From positions 1,612,001 to 1,676,000 of the forward strand of contig NZ_CM003596.1 of assembly GCF_001435845.1 (NCBI RefSeq): DNA of 64,000 bases, in the 5' to 3' direction. The DNA is from Psychrobacter sp. P11G3 (GTDB lineage Bacteria; Pseudomonadota; Gammaproteobacteria; Pseudomonadales; Moraxellaceae). Under the pieces are notes generated by a model. That model saw only the letters and a program-made list of their open reading frames with translations. It did not search any database and had not been told where the DNA came from. Below, one piece after another: positions 26,062 to 34,864 of the stretch (positions within the stretch are counted from its first letter, which is position 1; every line of letters starts with the position of its first letter). The translations under genes and the position numbers were made by a program.

Positions 26062-27610
26062 TATGAAATATAGGTTTGATAATCGGCGCTTGCCACTATT
26101 ATGGCGTACTGTGTTGTTGCTCACGATATTTGTTGTTATATCGCAGGTTATTATTTATATATGGATACAGCGTTCTGTTAAAGGCCATTTTGAGCAAATG
26201 GATGCTGAGATTATGACCCATGCGGCTTTTAATCTACGTAAACGATTTATAGAACCTAGTAGCCCTATAACTTCTCAAACCCTACCTAGCTCTCAAAATC
26301 CATTGAATAGTCAACAGCCGCGAAGAGCGGCATCTGACGTAATGCCTGATGGAGATACTTCTACCGCAGCGATATCAGATGAAGCTGATCATCAGCATTC
26401 TTCTTGGCTGGATTACGATCTAAAAACCATTATCGCTAATAAAGAAGGGCAGATACTGTCTAGTACCCCCAATAACTTTGCTCAAGAGCTAGGGGAAGGG
26501 TTTAATCTGTCATCACTGAAACAAAATAATGATAAGCAACAGTTTGTGATGAATATCAACAGCCGATACTATCGAGCAATGGTCATTGAAGACGACAAAA
26601 TGCTTGCGCTTATCGCACTGCCTATAGATGTGCATCATCAGTATTTATTACAGTTCAATCGACAGCTTAGTATGATTTTGTTCGCGATTACCTTGTTGCT
26701 TGTCTCAGTAGCGGCATTGGGTGTGTACTGGGGTTTTGCACCTTTGGCGACCATCGTCCAAAAAATGAAAAGAATGAATCCTGACAAATTGGATGACAGA
26801 GTCACGGTCAGTGATATGCCGTTAGAGCTGCGACCATTAGCAGAATCTTACAACTCAATGATGGCCAAGCTTGAAAGTAATTTTGAATCATTGTCACGGT
26901 TTTCAGACAATATCGCCCATGAGCTGCGCACTCCAATAGCGACACTCAGCACGCAAACGCAAGTCATGTTAAATAAACCGAGAGCTGGTGATGAATACAT
27001 TGAGCAGCTACATCATCAGCATGACACGTTAGAGCAGCTGTCGGCCATGATAAATAATATGCTGCTGCTGGCAAAAACCCAAAAAGGATTGAGTGACTCG
27101 CAAATCAGTCATGTGGATACGGACCGTTTAATCACCAATCTCGTTGATTACTACGAAATGATTGCAGAAGACAGAGGTATCGCTATTGAAACCAAAGGTG
27201 AGTTCAGCGCTGTTTTAGGAGATAAAAGTTTATTACAAAGGCTCTTTGCTAATCTGATATCGAATGCGATTTATTATGCTGCTCAAGATAGCGTTATAAC
27301 CATTAGGGCAGATAGAGTAAACTCAGATGAGATAGTGGACACAACGATAACCAGTCTTCAACAATCAAAACAAGCCGTTCTACGAATGACCATCACTAAC
27401 CAATTAGATGAGCCATTGGCACAAAGTGAGGCAGATAAGTTGTTTGAGCGCTTCTATCGACATTACAAAACAATAGAGCGCCATACAGGAACAGGTTTGG
27501 GTCTATCTATCGTACAGTCTATCGTCGGGGCGCATAACGGTAACGTCAGTATTACTATAAAAGACGATGATTACTTTCAAGTGAGTGTCGAGTTATTAGC
27601 GGAGGTTTAA
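26054..27610 (+). CDS. copS: Copper-sensing histidine kinase
   Basis: 518 residues: TM1 at about 17-37, a periplasmic sensor loop, TM2 at about 205-227, HAMP, a HisKA domain with His289 (NIAHELRTPIATLS) and an ATPase domain (LFANLISNAIYYA, then GTGLGLSIVQSIV). The periplasmic loop contains a variable Ser/Pro/Gln stretch (70-100) and several histidines. It overlaps copR by 8 bp (ATGTCTAA), the coupling usual for two-component pairs; a second ATG 9 nt downstream is possible. The copper signal is inferred from location. Confidence 0.9.
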   Translation: MSNMKYRFDNRRLPLLWRTVLLLTIFVVISQVIIYIWIQRSVKGHFEQMDAEIMTHAAFNLRKRFIEPSSPITSQTLPSSQNPLNSQQPRRAASDVMPDGDTSTAAISDEADHQHSSWLDYDLKTIIANKEGQILSSTPNNFAQELGEGFNLSSLKQNNDKQQFVMNINSRYYRAMVIEDDKMLALIALPIDVHHQYLLQFNRQLSMILFAITLLLVSVAALGVYWGFAPLATIVQKMKRMNPDKLDDRVTVSDMPLELRPLAESYNSMMAKLESNFESLSRFSDNIAHELRTPIATLSTQTQVMLNKPRAGDEYIEQLHHQHDTLEQLSAMINNMLLLAKTQKGLSDSQISHVDTDRLITNLVDYYEMIAEDRGIAIETKGEFSAVLGDKSLLQRLFANLISNAIYYAAQDSVITIRADRVNSDEIVDTTITSLQQSKQAVLRMTITNQLDEPLAQSEADKLFERFYRHYKTIERHTGTGLGLSIVQSIVGAHNGNVSITIKDDDYFQVSVELLAEV

Positions 27611-27619
27611 TCTTTTAGT

Positions 27620-27791
27620 AGGGCGTGTCCTCATTTTAAAAATGGTGATAAAAATGAGATAAATCGCAGTCAAACAAGGAAAATAGCGCAGATAATATCG
27701 AGATATTAGTCAGCTATTTGACACCGTTTGGCAAGATTTAGCCATTTTTAACTCATTTAGATGACTATCGATTGAATTGAGGACACGCCCT
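27620..27791. mobile_element. 172-bp MITE-like foldback element
   Basis: Perfect 14-bp terminal inverted repeats (AGGGCGTGTCCTCA) flank an AT-rich interior that is itself an imperfect inverted repeat centred near 27700, so the whole element can fold back. The trinucleotide AGT occurs on both sides (27617-27619 and 27792-27794), consistent with a target duplication; TA is an alternative reading. It carries no gene. The ends suggest mobilisation in trans by an IS5-like transposase, but the parent element is not in this window. Confidence 0.8.
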
Positions 27792-28007
27792 AGTCAACGA
27801 TAGATATTCAATCTGAATAGATAGATTTGGCAAGTGATTGCCTTGAAAACGAGCTGGTAATGACCAAGTAAATGTATGTCTAGTGCCCAATATAAAGCTA
27901 GAGATTATTAAAAACTAGAAATTATTAAAAGGCAATAGGTAAAATAGTAAGTCGATAACGAACATAATACTTAAAACACAATCATAAAAATCAATTAGGG
28001 AATGACT

Positions 28008-29135
28008 ATGCATATCACAGCTAATTTCGATGCAGGCAACATTGACATTATTAATGCAGATGACAAAAAAGACATTCAGTTAGCGATTCGTCCAGACGTT
28101 GGTGGCGAGTTTTTTCAGTGGTTTAACTTTCGCCTATCAGGACAGGTAGGGGAGCAGTATGTTCTCAATATTATGAATGCAGGCGAAGCGTCCTATTTAG
28201 AAGGGTGGGAGGACTACCAAGCGGTTGCTTCTTATGATCGTCAGCATTGGTTCCGTCTGCCAACGTCTTATAAAGATGGCAAGTTGACCATCGTAGCAGA
28301 GTTAGAATGCGAAACCATTCAGATTGCGTATTTTGCGCCTTATAGCTATGAGCGTCATCAAGATTTATTGGCCGCCGTGCAAGTGCATCCGCTAGTGACG
28401 TTAGAGCATCTAGGCGAAACGCTTGATAAGCGTGACTTGACCCTAGTCAAAATAGGTGACGGTGCTGCTCACAAGCGCAATATATGGATTACTGCTCGTC
28501 AGCATCCAGGTGAAACGATGGCTGAATGGCTGATCGAGGGATTATTATATAGCTTGTTAGATAGCGATAATGCGACTGGCAAACAGTTATTAGACAAGGC
28601 CAATTTTTATATTGTCCCTAACATGAACCCTGATGGCAGTGTACGTGGACACTTGCGTACTAACGCTGCCGGAACCAACTTAAATCGTGAATGGCAAAGT
28701 CCAAGCTTAGACAAAAGCCCTGAAGTATTTCATGTGATTAATAAAATGGAAGCGACAGGCGTGGATCTATTTTACGATGTGCATGGCGATGAAGCATTGC
28801 CGTATGTATTCCTAGCTGGGTCACAAGGGACGCCAAGCTATAGTGACCGTCTTGCTGGACTACGTGATAGATTTTCAGACGTATTAAAGTTAGCCAGTGC
28901 TGATTTTCAGTCTGAGATTGGCTATGAGATCGATGCGCCGGGTGCTGCCAATATGACCGTTGCCACCAATTGGGTAGCAGAGCGTTTTGATTGCCTCGCT
29001 AATACGTTAGAGATGCCATTTAAAGACAATGATAATCTGCCCGATGAAGAGATGGGTTGGTCACCCGAGCGTTCTATCAAATTAGGCGAAGCATCACTGG
29101 TAGCAATGCTAGCTGTCGTGGATGATTTACGATAA
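28008..29135 (+). CDS. M14 family zinc carboxypeptidase (cytosolic carboxypeptidase-like)
   Basis: 375 residues. An N-terminal beta-sandwich domain (to about 125) is followed by the M14 peptidase domain. Zinc ligands are His166 and Glu169 (RQHPGETMAEW) and His259 (YDVHGDE); NPDGSVRGHLR and TNLNREW bind substrate. The catalytic Glu is in ANTLEMPF. No signal peptide is present. The arrangement is that of the M14D cytosolic carboxypeptidases. An ATG 6 nt upstream is too close to the AGGG ribosome-binding site. The peptide substrate is unknown. Confidence 0.9.
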   Translation: MHITANFDAGNIDIINADDKKDIQLAIRPDVGGEFFQWFNFRLSGQVGEQYVLNIMNAGEASYLEGWEDYQAVASYDRQHWFRLPTSYKDGKLTIVAELECETIQIAYFAPYSYERHQDLLAAVQVHPLVTLEHLGETLDKRDLTLVKIGDGAAHKRNIWITARQHPGETMAEWLIEGLLYSLLDSDNATGKQLLDKANFYIVPNMNPDGSVRGHLRTNAAGTNLNREWQSPSLDKSPEVFHVINKMEATGVDLFYDVHGDEALPYVFLAGSQGTPSYSDRLAGLRDRFSDVLKLASADFQSEIGYEIDAPGAANMTVATNWVAERFDCLANTLEMPFKDNDNLPDEEMGWSPERSIKLGEASLVAMLAVVDDLR

Positions 29136-29188
29136 CTATAGAAAAAAAGCTGCAGAAAATCAAAAGCTGCTAATGATGGCCGAGTTTT

Positions 29189-30172
29189 TTAGTGGTCATC
29201 GTTAACAGCTTTTTTAATTTTTATCTTCACATTTGCCAATAACAGCCCTGACAAAATCAACATCATGGCCAGCATTTTCCACCAAGTCACTACTTCTCCT
29301 GTGAGTAGGACTGAGGTCACCATACCGAATACGGGCACCAATAGTGCAAACGGCATAACTTTGGAGGCGGTATTTTGACTGAGTAAGTGTGCCCATAGAC
29401 CAAAGCCAATTAAGGTTGAGATATAGACGATAAACCCAAGTGAGAGCCAAGACTTGAGTGATGCTTCAGTAAATGTTGCTAGTTGCCATGCATCAGTCTC
29501 AAATGTAAGAGAAGATATCGTCAACATCACGCAAGCAATGAGACCGCCCCAGACTACCAGCGCTAGCGCAGACAAAGCAGAGGCTTTATTTTTTCCAGTG
29601 CTAGATGTGGCAACAGATACCCTTGTTCCTTGCTGCGTCTCTTGTAGGGCAGCTTTCTCTGACGCTTTTTCTAAGGCCTGTTTTGATGCTTGCTTGGAGG
29701 CAATATTACCAAAGCTCCAACCGACGGCAGCTATCAGGATACAGATGAACCCTGCCAAAGGCATATCACCGCCAAGGTTTAACGCAATCACGCTGAGTCC
29801 TAGTACACCGACCAACATACCGACGATTTGCATACGGCTGACTGCTTCGCCCAACATAAAGTACGCTAGCAATACCGTGATAAAAATCTGAATTTGTAGC
29901 AATAGCGCTGTCAATCCTGGTGACGCACCTAGATGCATCGCTGTAAAGACAAAGGCGTACTGCATAACAAATGTGCCGATGGCATAAATAAACAAGGTAC
30001 GGTTGAATTTAGGCGGCTTTAGAAACAAAACCAGTGGCACAGCAGTAAAGAAAAAACGCAGGGCGGTAAGCATCAGTGGCGGAAAGCTCTCAAGACCCCA
30101 CGCAATAAAAGTAAAATTTACGCCCCAGATAAAGGTAACCAGTACAGCCAATGCAGTATATATAGGGGACAT
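29189..30172 (-). CDS. EamA family (DMT) transporter
   Basis: 327 residues with about 10 membrane helices arranged as two EamA repeats (FIWGVNFTFIAWGLESFPP in the first, GFGLWAHLLSQNTASKVMP in the second). Such proteins export amino acids or other metabolites; the family includes EamA (cysteine/O-acetylserine). The cytoplasmic loop between the halves (about 159-198) is unusually long, with Ala/Lys/Gln/Glu heptad-like repeats (SKQASKQALEKASEKAA). It lies downstream of a MocR-type regulator on the same strand, 255 bp apart. Substrate unknown. Confidence 0.88.
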   Translation of the reverse strand: MSPIYTALAVLVTFIWGVNFTFIAWGLESFPPLMLTALRFFFTAVPLVLFLKPPKFNRTLFIYAIGTFVMQYAFVFTAMHLGASPGLTALLLQIQIFITVLLAYFMLGEAVSRMQIVGMLVGVLGLSVIALNLGGDMPLAGFICILIAAVGWSFGNIASKQASKQALEKASEKAALQETQQGTRVSVATSSTGKNKASALSALALVVWGGLIACVMLTISSLTFETDAWQLATFTEASLKSWLSLGFIVYISTLIGFGLWAHLLSQNTASKVMPFALLVPVFGMVTSVLLTGEVVTWWKMLAMMLILSGLLLANVKIKIKKAVNDDH

Positions 30173-30427
30173 ATGAGCTATCCTAGAGAGTTATTATTCG
30201 TTGTCGGGAGTGGTTAGGTGTAATTGTGTTCGGCTTGTGTTTGGCTGATATTTAGACTTAGAGTTATAGTCGAAAGGTCACTATATAATAGGACGGTACT
30301 AGCACTATAGTTGATTCAATTTAAAAGTAGTACAAGGCAACCGAGTATAGATGTACATTTGATACTTCAAGCGAGGTTAACGCTGTCATACTTTTACAGT
30401 GGAATGACTATATAAGTCTCTGATTGG

Positions 30428-31807
30428 TTAGTCTAACGATTGAGCCAATACCTCGAAAACTTTTGAATGACTCATTTGCGCCACATTGAACCGCATAAAG
30501 TTCTCAGCATTGTCCGATTGGCTAAAAACATTACCCGGCGCCAATACCACACCCTGTGATAAGCAGCGATTGGCCAATTCGGTCGCATTATTATTCTCAG
30601 GTAATCGGCACCATAGGAACATACCTGCTTGTGGGAGCAGCCACGGTACGATGCCTAATTTAGCCAATCGTGGTAGCGTATGGGTACGCGCGCTTGCCAG
30701 CCGAGTATGGATATCATTCATATGCTTACGGTAGCCGCTATCAGTCAACGCTGAGAACACAACAGCCGCTGCTAACTGACTGCCACCAAAGCCAGTCGCT
30801 ATCTTTAAATCTACCAAACTCTCAACCCATTCTGTAGGCGCTGCAATATAACCACAGCGTAGGGATGCGGATAACGTTTTAGAAAAACTGCCGATATAGA
30901 ATACTCGTGATAAACCATCCAAAGCCGCCAATCTCGCCGCAGGCTTGACTTCAAAATCTGCAAAAATATCGTCTTCGATGATGTACAAGCCAGCCGCTTG
31001 AGCCAACTGTAATACACGGTATGCCGTAGCAGGTGATAACGTTGCGCCCGTAGGATTGTGAATGGCAGCATTGGTGATGTATAGCCGCGGCTTATGCTTA
31101 TCTAAAATCGCTGCAAAGGCCTCTACATCTGGCCCATTTGGCGTATAAGGGACGCCAACTACTTTGACCCGATGGGCAAGCAGCTGTGCTCGAAAGTTAA
31201 AATAACAAGGATCATCGACGACAACCGTATCACCTGGTGTCAGCAAAAATCGAAAAATCAAATCTATCGCTTGAGTGCCGGAATCCGTCAATATGACCTG
31301 TGACGGTTCTGCATTGATACTCAATCCTGCCATACGCCGCGTGAGTAGTTGGCGCAATGTTAACAATCCTAGCGGCGTTGCATACTCACTGATAATGGAC
31401 GCGTCAGCTTTTGCTACATTTCGCAGACCACGGCGTATACCTGCTTCAAACAGCCAGTCCGCTGGCAACCACCCACAGCCTGGCTTTAATGCACCATCGG
31501 GCGGCTCCAGCGACTGCCGCGATACCCACAATGGATCTACCACTCGCTCAATTTTTGGTGCTATATCTGTCAATGATAGAGGTGCTGTCGTCTCTGCCAC
31601 ATAGAACCCTGCACCAGGGCGAGAGTAAATAATGCCCTCAGTTTGCAGGCGCTCGTAGGCTTCAACCACGGTAGATGGTGAAAACCCATAATCTTTGGCA
31701 GCAGCACGGACAGATGGTAGCCGCGACTCTGGCATGTAGATAACGGTCGCTATTTTCTCTTTTACGTCAGCCATGACAACTTCGATACGTGTTAGCTTCT
31801 TATTCAT
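30428..31807 (-). CDS. MocR-type transcriptional regulator (GntR winged helix + aminotransferase domain)
   Basis: 459 residues. The N-terminal GntR-type helix-turn-helix is visible as SRLPSVRAAAKDYGFSPSTV and RPGAGFYVA. A class I aminotransferase-like domain follows with ITNAAIHNPTGATLS (Asn251), EDDIFADFE and the PLP lysine Lys310 (GSFSKTLSAS). MocR proteins use PLP as an effector and often control a transporter next door. Here candidate targets are the EamA gene downstream and the divergent MFS gene. The ribosome-binding site is weak. Confidence 0.9.
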   Translation of the reverse strand: MNKKLTRIEVVMADVKEKIATVIYMPESRLPSVRAAAKDYGFSPSTVVEAYERLQTEGIIYSRPGAGFYVAETTAPLSLTDIAPKIERVVDPLWVSRQSLEPPDGALKPGCGWLPADWLFEAGIRRGLRNVAKADASIISEYATPLGLLTLRQLLTRRMAGLSINAEPSQVILTDSGTQAIDLIFRFLLTPGDTVVVDDPCYFNFRAQLLAHRVKVVGVPYTPNGPDVEAFAAILDKHKPRLYITNAAIHNPTGATLSPATAYRVLQLAQAAGLYIIEDDIFADFEVKPAARLAALDGLSRVFYIGSFSKTLSASLRCGYIAAPTEWVESLVDLKIATGFGGSQLAAAVVFSALTDSGYRKHMNDIHTRLASARTHTLPRLAKLGIVPWLLPQAGMFLWCRLPENNNATELANRCLSQGVVLAPGNVFSQSDNAENFMRFNVAQMSHSKVFEVLAQSLD

Positions 31808-32072
31808 ATTTTTTACAATTTTTGGTAAGGCGAATTTTGTGAAGGTTTTATCTTAAGGTTATAGCTATGACAATATATGGGTAGGATATCCCAACTGTAT
31901 GGGTTTTATAGTCCAAACAGTTCTGTCTAATTGTACTGGATTGTATATAGATAACCTACTGTGCTTTTGTTTTAATTATTGAACGTAAACGATGTAGAGG
32001 TAGGTGTCATTCTATAGTGAACCGCACTAACCTCAGTCAATTCAACGATTATTATTCAAAAAGCAGCGATAT

Positions 32073-33254
32073 ATGACCACGAAAAAATATAATAAATATT
32101 TAGCGTTTGCCTTATGTGTGATAACGACAAGCGTCAATATTCAAGGACCGCTTTATGCCGTTTATGCACACAATGATGGCTATGGCGTGCTAGCAACTAC
32201 GATAGCGTTTTCCTTTTATGTATTGGGTGTCATACCTGTATTGTTAGCTTTTGGCGGATTATCTGATCGCATCGGACGGCGCAAGGTGATTTTAATCTCT
32301 CTAGCCCTATCGGTAGCAGCGACGGCTCTTATGTTGTTTTATCCATATACGCGCGCGTTAGCAATAGCGCGATTCGTACTGGGTGTGGGAACGGCTCTGA
32401 TGGCTGCTACGGCGACGGCCTATATGATTGAGCTGCTCGGCTCAACAGATACGATGCGTGCGACAGCGTGGGTGACGGCCAGTACAACGATAGGTTTTGG
32501 TCTTGGCCCTGTATTGACGACGGTTTCTTTGATGTTTTATGAAACCGATCAGCCAGCCAGTTTTTTCTTACTGCTAGCGAGCGGGCTGTTCGCTATGTTT
32601 TTGTTGTATCAATTACCAGAGACAGCATCTAAACGCACTAATTTGCCCACCTCTATGCTACGGCTACCTTATTTTAACCGTGAGGTCATCTGGTATGGCA
32701 GCGGTATTTTGATTTGTTGGGCGACGACAGGATTGGTGTTGTCAGTTATTCCCTCAGTACTGGCCACGCATGGACTCGCTAAGTATGCAGGAATATCCTC
32801 TATGTTAGCCATCAGTTGTGGATTGATCGTTCAGCCAATCGCCCGAAAACTTGACCCTCAAGTTTCAAGCAAGCTTGGTCTTCTGATCTTACTACCAGCT
32901 TATGCTTTATTGTCTTGGGGGACGTTGAATGCCAATCTGCCAGTCATTCTTTTGGCGGCATTTTTGGCCAGTACTAGTTGCTATGGCTTTGTCTATCTAG
33001 GAGGTATGCTAGGAGTCGCACGCTCGGCTGGCAATGAGCAGGCACGTGCGAGTGCAGGCTATTTCTTAATGGCTTATATAGGGCTTAGTGTACCCGTCAT
33101 CTTTACTGGTTTGATTATGGATCGGTATGGTGCTGCTACTGCGTTCTACGCCTTTGGTGTGTTTTCATTAGTTGGTGTGATTGTCTTATTTGCCAGTCAA
33201 CCTATATTGAGAATTGGACGTCGTTCGAACGCCAATTTGCATAGCGTGACTTAG
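32073..33254 (+). CDS. MFS transporter (probable drug or sugar efflux)
   Basis: 393 residues with about 12 membrane helices. The MFS loop signature is GGLSDRIGRRKV after TM2; LGVGTALMAATATAYMIELL and WVTASTTIGFGLGP follow in the first half. It belongs to the drug:proton antiporter-like branch, but no substrate can be named. It is divergent from the MocR-type regulator across 265 bp, so it may be under its control. Confidence 0.87.
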   Translation: MTTKKYNKYLAFALCVITTSVNIQGPLYAVYAHNDGYGVLATTIAFSFYVLGVIPVLLAFGGLSDRIGRRKVILISLALSVAATALMLFYPYTRALAIARFVLGVGTALMAATATAYMIELLGSTDTMRATAWVTASTTIGFGLGPVLTTVSLMFYETDQPASFFLLLASGLFAMFLLYQLPETASKRTNLPTSMLRLPYFNREVIWYGSGILICWATTGLVLSVIPSVLATHGLAKYAGISSMLAISCGLIVQPIARKLDPQVSSKLGLLILLPAYALLSWGTLNANLPVILLAAFLASTSCYGFVYLGGMLGVARSAGNEQARASAGYFLMAYIGLSVPVIFTGLIMDRYGAATAFYAFGVFSLVGVIVLFASQPILRIGRRSNANLHSVT

Positions 33255-33513
33255 AATAAAATTGATAATGCAGTTTTCTATCCATCATCTTTTCATTCAA
33301 TACCTTTTAATTTAATACCTCTGCATGCAATGTCTATGCTCTAAAATAACGCTCTTTTTTTGCTGGGGCACCACGATAAAGCAAACAATTGTATCAATAT
33401 AGTGCTTTTATCCCTAACTTTAGTAGAAAACACCGTTTTGCCCATGGCATAGAACTTGCCCTTTATACAGGTATGACAATATTGTCATGTTTTAACTAAA
33501 GAGGGTGTGTTCT

Positions 33514-34731
33514 ATGTTCAAAAAAACCATTCTTTCACTGTTTATTCTAAGCGCGTTTGGTATATCAGTATCCCAAGCAGAAGACTTTACGGTTCTTGAG
33601 CAAATAGCAGATAAACCTACTCAGTTGAGTAGTGGTGAATACAAAGGCAATTACTACGTACCTTCTACTTTGGACACCATAACATGGGGATATTTGCCAA
33701 ACAGAGACGCCAGTCCCGTTATGTCTGTTGCCTCTGGTAGTATGGTGACTTTTGATACCGTCTCACATGAAGGTTTGCTCGAAGATCAGGGCCGTGATGC
33801 AGAAAAATACTTTAAGTCAAAAGGGGTCAAAGACGACTTTATTTTAGATGAAGCAAAAACAATAACAAAATCAAAATTAAAACATGACTTTGATAAAGAT
33901 GGTCCACATATCGTGACAGGCCCTATCGAAATCAAAGGGGCGCAACCAGGCGATATCCTAAAAGTAGAAGTCATCAACGTTGAACCGCGCGTGCCGTATG
34001 GTGTCATCTCTAACCGCCATGGCAAAGGCGCATTGGCAGGCGAGTTTCCCAAAAAAGCAAAACAAGACAACGCGTCTGCCGCTCACCCTGAGCGCTACGG
34101 CAATGTCTCCGTATTTACGCCTATCGAAAAAAATGCCAAAGGTGAATACGAAGGTATCCTAAAAACAGATTCTGGTAAGTCTATACGTTTTCCACTCAGT
34201 CCCTTTATGGGTCTAATGGGTGTCGCAGCAAACACCTCAGAGCGAGTGCATTCAGTTCCACCTGCTATGTATGGTGGCAATATTGATATCAATGAATTGG
34301 GTGCAGGGGCGACGGTTTATTATCCGGTACAAGTGGCAGGTGCACTGTTTTATACAGGTGACAGTCACTTTGCCCAAGGCGATGGCGAGGTTGCATTGAC
34401 TGCCCTTGAAGCATCTGCTCGCGCCACTTTTAAATTTACATTGCTAAAAGTAGGTAAGGATAAGATTCCGGGTAAAGAAATAGTGCAACCTTTGGCAGAG
34501 AATGCTGAATTTTGGATCACGCCAGGGCTAGATGAAGATTTGGATGAGGCGATGAAGAAGTCTACTCGTGAAGCGATTCGTTTCTTAAATCAAGAGTATG
34601 GTATTGATGAGGCAATCGCTTATGCTTACCTAAGTGCAGCGACAGATTTTGAAGTATCGCAAGTCGTGGATAAGACCAAAGGTATCCATGCCAAAATTCG
34701 TAAAGCAGATTTCAAAGAGTTTGAAAAATAG
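33514..34731 (+). CDS. Secreted acetamidase/formamidase family protein
   Basis: 405 residues. A signal peptide (MFKKTILSLFILSAFG, cleavage near SQAED) leads into an FmdA/AmdA-type domain: ITWGYLPNRDASPVMSVASG, FDTVSHEGLLEDQGRD, HIVTGPIEIKGAQPGDILKVE and the hallmark GDSHFAQGDGEV. Family members hydrolyse short amides to ammonia and acid. Most characterised ones are cytoplasmic, so export is noteworthy. The ATG follows GAGGG; the first GTG-like in-frame codon 9 nt upstream was not used. Actual substrate unknown. Confidence 0.88.
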   Translation: MFKKTILSLFILSAFGISVSQAEDFTVLEQIADKPTQLSSGEYKGNYYVPSTLDTITWGYLPNRDASPVMSVASGSMVTFDTVSHEGLLEDQGRDAEKYFKSKGVKDDFILDEAKTITKSKLKHDFDKDGPHIVTGPIEIKGAQPGDILKVEVINVEPRVPYGVISNRHGKGALAGEFPKKAKQDNASAAHPERYGNVSVFTPIEKNAKGEYEGILKTDSGKSIRFPLSPFMGLMGVAANTSERVHSVPPAMYGGNIDINELGAGATVYYPVQVAGALFYTGDSHFAQGDGEVALTALEASARATFKFTLLKVGKDKIPGKEIVQPLAENAEFWITPGLDEDLDEAMKKSTREAIRFLNQEYGIDEAIAYAYLSAATDFEVSQVVDKTKGIHAKIRKADFKEFEK

Positions 34732-34756
34732 TAAGAACTAACACTCTCAAGTTTAG

Positions 34757-34794
34757 AAAAAAAGTCCTTTATACTGATATAAAGGACTTTTTTT
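34757..34794. terminator. Bidirectional intrinsic terminator
   Basis: A 17-bp perfect stem (34757-34773 with 34778-34794) with a 4-nt loop, A-run on the left and T-run on the right. It separates the convergent formamidase-like and beta-lactamase genes. Confidence 0.9.
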
Positions 34795-34864
34795 ACATTC
34801 ATTATATTGGTTTAAAAAAGGTGAATATCACTAGAGACACAGCAACGTTCTGTTTTCTTCTACT

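Noticed and set aside
29214..29450. 78-codon frame inside the EamA gene
   Set aside because: Out-of-frame shadow of the transporter with no independent signals.
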